Positions 4,060 to 9,573 of a stretch of DNA of 9,573 nucleotides are shown here, piece by piece (positions within the stretch are counted from its first letter, which is position 1; every line of letters begins with the position of its first letter). Source of the stretch: DAOUGC01 sp034429695 (GTDB taxonomy: Bacteria > Chloroflexota > Anaerolineae > Anaerolineales > Anaerolineaceae). Made by a program: the position numbers and the translations under genes. The stretch spans positions 1 through 9,573 of the forward strand of contig DAOUGC010000144.1 in assembly GCA_034429695.1 (NCBI GenBank), given 5' to 3'. Under the pieces are notes generated by a model. It searched no databases. It was given only the letters and a program-made list of their open reading frames with translations, and had not been told where the DNA came from.

Positions 4060-6588
4060 ATGCAAAAATCAAAACCTTTTCTTTCATTCCTGCTTGCCTG
4101 TATTCTCCTGACGTTGTTTTCAGGACAGGGTAACGCAGCCGGATTGGTTGTTCCTGAACAAGGGCAATCATCGGCCGGGTGGCTGGATGTCACGGCATCG
4201 GGAGCGAAGATTCAGAAGTGTTACCCGCTGGATCTGGTGTTCTTGATCGACCAGTCCAATTCAATGATGGGCAATGCCTACCAGAATGCCAACGACACAC
4301 TGGGCAACCGGGTTAACTCGGCGACATATGCCCTCAACTGGCTGGCTGAAAATCACATCAATCTGTGTCCCAATGCGGTTCATCGGATGGGGGTGATCAG
4401 CTTTGGTTCCACCGTACAGGTTGATCTACCACTGACGCAGATCCAGCCAAAAGACAAGGATGACTGGGAAGCTGTGCGTGGTTTGCTTATGCAAAATCTG
4501 CAACTCCGGTCCCTGGATAACACCGACCACGCACTGGCCTTTGCTGAAGCAAAAGACATGCTGGATGACCCGCGTAATCCGCCGGTTCCGGCTGGCGAAA
4601 CGCGCAAGCGCGCCATCATCCTGCTCACTGACGGTATGCCATGCGTGCCTGGCAGCGCCTGCGGCAATGATGACAAGGCTGCCATGAACCGTTACATGGA
4701 ACGCCTGGTCAACCAGGTGGAAAGCGACTTCCCGTTTGCCGAATCCCTGTTGCAGCGGGAGCTGGCGGTTCGTGAGGCGGTGGCGGAGTACGGCAGCATC
4801 AGTGATATTCCTGACGATGTCATGACCGACCTGCTCAGCCGATATCCGGTTGAACCGGAGGAGATGGAGACGTCGACCTACATCTACATCCTCGCGATGA
4901 ATGACTCGACGCCGTATCTGTCCACCGTGGGATCGTATTTCAAGACCATTGCCGAAACGCACGGCGGCGAGCTGGTGGACCTCGAGACCAATCAGGCTGA
5001 GGTTCCCTATCAGTTCTCATCGGTGCTCGGCAAGCTGGCCATGGTGGATCTGACCACAATTGGTTGTGGTGAAGTGGCGGTTGACCCTTACCTGTCCGTG
5101 GCAACCTTTGACGCCTTCGCCAATGCCGAAGGCATCAAGATCACCATTGAGCATAACGGCCACCAGATTACGGGGAATACCGGTGACACTGCGTACTTTA
5201 ATCTGGAAACTTACGAACAAAATGGTCTGACCAACGAACACTTCGTCTTTCGCCAACCGCCTGCCGGCGCGTGGATTGTCACCGCTGCCAGCATGTGCGA
5301 TCAGGTGCGCATGAACTATCAGTCCTTCCAGCCCGATGTGGTGGATCTGGTGCAGCCCAGCGGAACCCTGCCGGTCTATGAAGTGGGTGGGAAGACCTAT
5401 GATGAAAACTTCCCCAATTACCTCAGGCTGCAGATCCGCGATAACAGCGGGCTGCCGCTGCGCCTTGACCCCAACTACCCGCTGGATATGCAGGCAAAAG
5501 TCACTGCGCCGGATGGCAGCATCCAGGATCTGACCTTTGAATTTGATGCAGGCGATGACACCTGGAAATCCATTGAACCCCTGCCCGTGGATCAGCGCGG
5601 TGAATACAGCGTGAAGGTTGTCAAAGCTGAGGCAGACTGCGTGACATCGCAGAACCAGCCGGGGCATTGCCCGCCGCCGCACCGCTTTACCATCTTCGAC
5701 CTGGACATGTTGCCGACCTTCACCTACTTCACCGGCGATGTCAGTACCTTTTCGGTTGGTATCGTCTCGCCCACTGTGGATGAGAAGGTGATGGCGCACG
5801 GGAAACTGTTTGGTGAAAAGCTGGCGCTGCTGCCCATTGTGGTCACCGCCGGGTTGACCAGCAATGGACAACCACTGGCATACAGCCAGGCCATGACGGA
5901 CAGCGCCGGCTTGCAGGCTGAACTGTTTTATGAGGGGGCATCTGTGGCGACAATGCCCATGACGCCCAATCCTGAAAACCCGCTGCAGTTTGTGGCTGAA
6001 TTTGACAACCCTGACACGATTTCAGAGAAGGGCCAGTATGAGGTGGTGGTGTCGCTGGTTGACCCAAAGAAATACAACAACATCTCCTACCGCCCAGAAG
6101 CGGAAAGCGCCGCGGTGAGTTTTACACGCTACGACCCGCCCCTCCGCAATATCTTTGTGCTGGGCGGCATTGCCCTGGCCATTGTGCTTGGCATCATCGC
6201 CGCCATTGTTGCCTGGGTGTATGACCGATCGCGGTCACTGCGCGGGCAACTGGTGTTCGCATCAGGCAACCAAACTCTGCCACCCATGCCCATTGGCGCC
6301 ACTTCGCGCAACCGCAAGTTCAAACTGCCCCCGACCCTGGTGCAGGCACTCGGCACCTCAATTGCCATCACCAACAACGGCACCGGCACCCAACCATATC
6401 TAAAGGTACGATTCCCAGAGGCAAAATTACAGACCAGAGAATTTAATATGCGTCCCAACTCAACCATCATGGTCAACGGGTGGAATATCAGGTACGAGTA
6501 TGATGCCCCCCAGTCCAGCAAATTATCCGGTCCAGTTCGCCGGAGTCCGTTGGTACAGAAGAAAACAACCAACCCACACGCTCGCTAA
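4060..6588 (+). CDS. Secreted membrane-anchored vWA domain protein with intact MIDAS
   Basis: The protein has 842 residues from the ATG at 4060; an ATG at 4051 would add three residues but has no properly spaced ribosome binding site. It follows the previous stop by 30 bases. Residues 1-27 are a signal peptide (basic MQKSK, hydrophobic 7-20, cleavage near A26/A27). The vWA domain spans about 55-330 with a complete MIDAS: D64-Q-S66-N-S68, T155 and D191 in LLTDGMP. A long insertion at about 195-272, between the MIDAS Asp strand and the next strand, holds a C195/C201 pair and predicted helices. Beta-rich domains follow (about 335-690), one with a C527/C537 pair. A single span at about 697-721 leads to a 120-residue cytoplasmic tail starting YDRSRSLRGQLVF. 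The vWA domain is thus outside and the tail faces the cytoplasm, where the tubulin-like protein would be. Metal-dependent ligand binding is expected from the family; the ligand is unknown. Confidence 0.92.
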   Translation: MQKSKPFLSFLLACILLTLFSGQGNAAGLVVPEQGQSSAGWLDVTASGAKIQKCYPLDLVFLIDQSNSMMGNAYQNANDTLGNRVNSATYALNWLAENHINLCPNAVHRMGVISFGSTVQVDLPLTQIQPKDKDDWEAVRGLLMQNLQLRSLDNTDHALAFAEAKDMLDDPRNPPVPAGETRKRAIILLTDGMPCVPGSACGNDDKAAMNRYMERLVNQVESDFPFAESLLQRELAVREAVAEYGSISDIPDDVMTDLLSRYPVEPEEMETSTYIYILAMNDSTPYLSTVGSYFKTIAETHGGELVDLETNQAEVPYQFSSVLGKLAMVDLTTIGCGEVAVDPYLSVATFDAFANAEGIKITIEHNGHQITGNTGDTAYFNLETYEQNGLTNEHFVFRQPPAGAWIVTAASMCDQVRMNYQSFQPDVVDLVQPSGTLPVYEVGGKTYDENFPNYLRLQIRDNSGLPLRLDPNYPLDMQAKVTAPDGSIQDLTFEFDAGDDTWKSIEPLPVDQRGEYSVKVVKAEADCVTSQNQPGHCPPPHRFTIFDLDMLPTFTYFTGDVSTFSVGIVSPTVDEKVMAHGKLFGEKLALLPIVVTAGLTSNGQPLAYSQAMTDSAGLQAELFYEGASVATMPMTPNPENPLQFVAEFDNPDTISEKGQYEVVVSLVDPKKYNNISYRPEAESAAVSFTRYDPPLRNIFVLGGIALAIVLGIIAAIVAWVYDRSRSLRGQLVFASGNQTLPPMPIGATSRNRKFKLPPTLVQALGTSIAITNNGTGTQPYLKVRFPEAKLQTREFNMRPNSTIMVNGWNIRYEYDAPQSSKLSGPVRRSPLVQKKTTNPHAR

Positions 6589-6604
6589 ATCTAGGAGGAT
6601 TGCG

Positions 6605-9573
6605 ATGCCACGTTCATCTGTTGTCATTGGTTTGGGCGGTACCGGTCAGTACATTCTCACTTATTTGAAGAAGAATCTGCTGGAGACCTACGGCCGGATA
6701 CCCGAAAATATCTATCTCAAGTCGTTTGACACCATGCCCGAAGCCAATGTTCAGGCGCAGGGTGGGGTGGACCAATCGACGCGTGAAATTCAGGTGGGTG
6801 ATGTGCGCCTGGAAAAAGGCAGCGAGTTCATCTCTCTTACCGGCAATGCTTTTCAACTGGGGGCTGATATTGCCCAGGGAAATCACCCGCACATCGGAAG
6901 CTGGTTTGATGCGTTGTATTACCGTTCCCAGGCCAACCCCGCACTGTGGGATCTCGGTGCAGGCGCAGGGCAGGTGCGCCAGTTTGGGCGCCTGGCTTTC
7001 TTCATGAACATTGCCGGTGGAGCCGGAATTTACCATCACATCGAGAATGCCATTTCCGAGATCAAGAAAAAATCGCAGCGTAATCAGCAGATTGAGATTC
7101 TGATCGCCGCCTCTTTTGCGGGAGGCACAGGCGCAGGCATGTTCGTGGACATGGGTCTGTTATGTTCACACCTGCGCAAGGTGGTTGGTTATCAGGTGTA
7201 TACGCGCGGTTTCTTTGTGCTGCCTTCGGTGTTTGGCGCGGCTTCTGCACTGGGTGCGCAGAGCAATCACATGCTGGCGCGCTCATTTGCCGCATGGCGC
7301 GAACTTGACCGATACATGAGCATGGGCTCCGACTACGGCGGACGGCATATCACCTTCCAACCGCGCGACGGCAATCTGGACTTTGACATTGAAGCGCGCC
7401 CGTTCGATATCTGTTATCTGGTGGACTCGCGCCGGCGCTCACACTCGCTGGATAACACTTCACCGGAGAGCGGCGTCTTCCCGATGGTGGCTGAGTTCAT
7501 GTCCTTCCTGCTGGACGAGAAATCGGGGGGAGCCTTCAACGCCGACCAGTCGATCAACGCTGGCGGTGGCTTCCAGTGGTTACGCGAAGGCCCGCGCTAC
7601 AGCGTCCTGGGCGCGTACACCATCAAAGTACCGGTGTATTATGCCCTGCAGGAATACCGCCTGAGCCTGGCCCGTGACATGCTGGAAGCATGGTTGATCC
7701 CTGCCCGCAACAAGGACAAAAAGATCACCGGTGTGATAGGCATTGCCAATCAGGAAGCCGGCATGGGCAAGACTGGCCGGGATGCAGCGCTGGAGTTCCT
7801 GGAAAGCCAGAATGTAGCCATTCCTGAAAGCGACATTGATACAAACAGCCCGGTGGCAAGCATGGCGGCCCGCACCATCGACAATACCCTGCTTAACCCC
7901 CGCATTGCCAGTGTCTTCCGACAGAATGGCATGGACGACGCAGGCATGGTGGAGTTTGACGCCCGCGGTACCTACAACGTGGTGCAACTGGGTGGCCTGG
8001 ACCCCACCACCTACCTGGGGTTGCTGGTTTCCCTGCCCAATCAGGATGTTGAGGCGCAGAGCACCATCAATAATGAGGTTGACGCCACGGCAACCATTCA
8101 GGGTGTCGCACCTTCATCCAAGCAGCATGGTGACTCGCCCGCCGACGCCATTGCCCGCATCGACATGGCCATCCTGCCGTTCTATCAGGAGCATTTCGGG
8201 ACCCGGCAGGGCAATTACGTGGTGGGCGGCCGGTTTGGTGACATGCTGAACCGCTGCTCTGCATTCCAGTTGAGCCGTTTCGCCGAATTGCTGCATCAGT
8301 TTACATTAAACACGCTCAACGGCATGACCAATGATCCCATGGTCGCCCGCTGTGGCAAACTGGGTTACCTGCACGACTTTTACGAAAGCCTGGTACAGGT
8401 GCTGGATTACTTCCAGCGTTATCTGGAAAAAGTGCGCCAGGAACGCGACAAGCTGCCTGATCGCGAGAACATCATTGCATCGCGCGACGCCGCATACAAC
8501 AACATGGTTGCCAGTGCCGATACAAAGTGCCTGTTCTTCTTCGATGCCCCGCGCGCTCACCGCGACCAGCAGGAGTATCTGTCGTGGGTGGATAACCACA
8601 TGCACTGGATCATGGATGACATGGTCTACAGCACCCTGCGCACCACCACCGAAAAGATGCTCGAAATGGCAAATGCCGGTTTGACCGCCACCCAGCAGTG
8701 GATCGAAGCCCTGATCACCGGCAGCCAGCAGAACAATGTCACCAGTGTGTACGCCGACATCAATGTTCGTCTGCAGGCGGTGCGCGCCACACACGTGGCT
8801 GACCGCGCCAATGCCAACATCCAGACCAACCTGGAAACAGCGGATTATGTCAAAGACGAAAAGCAGATCCGCGATAATTTGCGCCGGGTGCGCTGGACGC
8901 TCTCCATGCAGGGCGGCTTCAAGCTGGGTTGCACGGTCACCTTGCCAGAAGAAGTGCGCACCGAGGACGGCGTTGAGATGGTGGATCGCACCCATTCGTT
9001 AACCCTCACCGGTCTGAACCCTCTGACGGTAAATCGCCAGTTGCTGGAAAAACTGGCTGAGATTCAGTTCCGCGCCTTCCCGGCTGAACACCTGGTGATC
9101 GATGAGCTGATTAACAACCCGCGTTATCAGAATCCTGATGTGCTCGGAGCAGAAGCCACTGAGTTTAGCGAGCCTCTGTTCATGGAACGCCCCGGGACCC
9201 TGCCGACGGATTTGCAACAATCCTTCTATATCCGCCTGGATGCCGAGGGCCGCAGCCCGGGTGCCACAGAATACGCCCAGAATTTGCACAAGTACATCAT
9301 TAACACGCTGCGCACCATCAGCCCGTCGAAGATTTTGTTGAAAGGTTCAGAAGACAGCCACCGCTGCGCTTTCATCCGCAGCACGGAAAACATCTCTTCG
9401 CAGGACTTCCAGCGTTGGAGTGAACTGCGCGATGCCTATCTGAAATACATTCAGCAGCAGGGCGACACCCTGGAGAATGCATCACGCTTGCATGTCTTCC
9501 CGGCGGAATGCAATTCGGCGCGCTACGAGCAGCAACTGACCAGCCGGTTGAACAAATCCTACCGGGTGTTCCA
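6605..9573 (+). CDS. Large tubulin/FtsZ-superfamily GTPase (Tubulin_2-like), 3' partial
   Basis: The frame is open from the ATG at 6605 to the right edge, 989 codons with no stop, so the C-terminus is missing. AGGAGG at 6593-6598, 6 bases upstream, fixes the start; the gap from the previous gene is 16 bases. The N-terminal 300 residues carry the superfamily hallmarks: a glycine-rich first loop VVIGLGGTGQ (6-15); SFDT (40-43), placed like the NTD motif of FtsZ; and the tubulin signature AGGTGAG (172-178) after a hydrophobic strand, the loop that contacts GTP phosphates. RGFFVLP (201-207) and FDICYLVD (267-274) are further core strands. There is no signal peptide or membrane span, so it is cytoplasmic. 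At 989 residues or more it is far longer than FtsZ or tubulin (about 350-450); the region after about residue 350 is mostly helical, with no domain I recognise. It fits the vWA-linked FtsZ-like family proposed for membrane remodelling. GTP hydrolysis and polymerisation are inferred only. Confidence 0.88.
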   Translation, partial: MPRSSVVIGLGGTGQYILTYLKKNLLETYGRIPENIYLKSFDTMPEANVQAQGGVDQSTREIQVGDVRLEKGSEFISLTGNAFQLGADIAQGNHPHIGSWFDALYYRSQANPALWDLGAGAGQVRQFGRLAFFMNIAGGAGIYHHIENAISEIKKKSQRNQQIEILIAASFAGGTGAGMFVDMGLLCSHLRKVVGYQVYTRGFFVLPSVFGAASALGAQSNHMLARSFAAWRELDRYMSMGSDYGGRHITFQPRDGNLDFDIEARPFDICYLVDSRRRSHSLDNTSPESGVFPMVAEFMSFLLDEKSGGAFNADQSINAGGGFQWLREGPRYSVLGAYTIKVPVYYALQEYRLSLARDMLEAWLIPARNKDKKITGVIGIANQEAGMGKTGRDAALEFLESQNVAIPESDIDTNSPVASMAARTIDNTLLNPRIASVFRQNGMDDAGMVEFDARGTYNVVQLGGLDPTTYLGLLVSLPNQDVEAQSTINNEVDATATIQGVAPSSKQHGDSPADAIARIDMAILPFYQEHFGTRQGNYVVGGRFGDMLNRCSAFQLSRFAELLHQFTLNTLNGMTNDPMVARCGKLGYLHDFYESLVQVLDYFQRYLEKVRQERDKLPDRENIIASRDAAYNNMVASADTKCLFFFDAPRAHRDQQEYLSWVDNHMHWIMDDMVYSTLRTTTEKMLEMANAGLTATQQWIEALITGSQQNNVTSVYADINVRLQAVRATHVADRANANIQTNLETADYVKDEKQIRDNLRRVRWTLSMQGGFKLGCTVTLPEEVRTEDGVEMVDRTHSLTLTGLNPLTVNRQLLEKLAEIQFRAFPAEHLVIDELINNPRYQNPDVLGAEATEFSEPLFMERPGTLPTDLQQSFYIRLDAEGRSPGATEYAQNLHKYIINTLRTISPSKILLKGSEDSHRCAFIRSTENISSQDFQRWSELRDAYLKYIQQQGDTLENASRLHVFPAECNSARYEQQLTSRLNKSYRVF

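Noticed and set aside
5017..5871. Minus-strand open frame of 284 codons opposite the second vWA gene
   Set aside because: It is the antisense shadow of a clear vWA protein; His/Gly/Val-rich with no domain and no ribosome binding site.
8306..8995. Minus-strand open frame of 229 codons opposite the tubulin-like gene
   Set aside because: Antisense shadow produced by the codon pattern of the plus-strand gene; no independent signals.
6605..9573. Calling the last gene ftsZ
   Set aside because: It shares the GTP-binding signature but is more than twice as long, lacks overall FtsZ similarity and sits with vWA genes rather than division genes.

Overview
The window looks like bacterial chromosome with moderately GC-rich coding sequence. 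No rRNA, tRNA, CRISPR array, transposase or integrase was seen. The lineage cannot be fixed from the sequence alone. The gene set (a methyl-accepting chemotaxis protein, large secreted and membrane-anchored von Willebrand A proteins, and a very long tubulin-like GTPase) would fit a Chloroflexota-type or other environmental bacterium, but that is inference.

Layout. Positions 1-834 hold the 3' end of a chemotaxis receptor, cut by the left edge. Positions 835 to about 1340 are a hairpin-rich, apparently non-coding stretch with several perfect or near-perfect inverted repeats, short direct repeats and two terminator-like hairpins, one for each strand. Positions 1340-1591 are AT-richer and look like a control region, with a palindromic TGACA/TGTCA cluster. 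From 1592 to the right edge runs one tightly packed plus-strand operon of four genes: a 70-residue excisionase-type helix-turn-helix protein; a secreted, membrane-anchored vWA-like protein whose metal site is degenerate; a paralogous vWA protein with an intact MIDAS metal site; and a tubulin/FtsZ-superfamily GTPase of at least 989 residues that runs off the window.

How the genes may work together. The two vWA proteins share one plan: signal peptide, extracytoplasmic vWA domain, beta-rich domains, a single membrane span near the C-terminus, and a cytoplasmic tail of about 100-120 residues. They also share four cysteines. The next gene encodes a cytoplasmic tubulin-like GTPase. A tubulin-like family encoded beside a vWA protein was proposed from genome context by Makarova and Koonin (2010) as a membrane-remodelling system that also includes a separate GTPase and OmpA-family proteins. 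This window fits the core of that predicted system, which to my knowledge is poorly characterised experimentally. What stands out here is the vWA pair with one dead metal site, the related cytoplasmic tails that could meet the GTPase, and an Xis/MerR-like DNA-binding protein whose stop codon overlaps the start of the first vWA gene.
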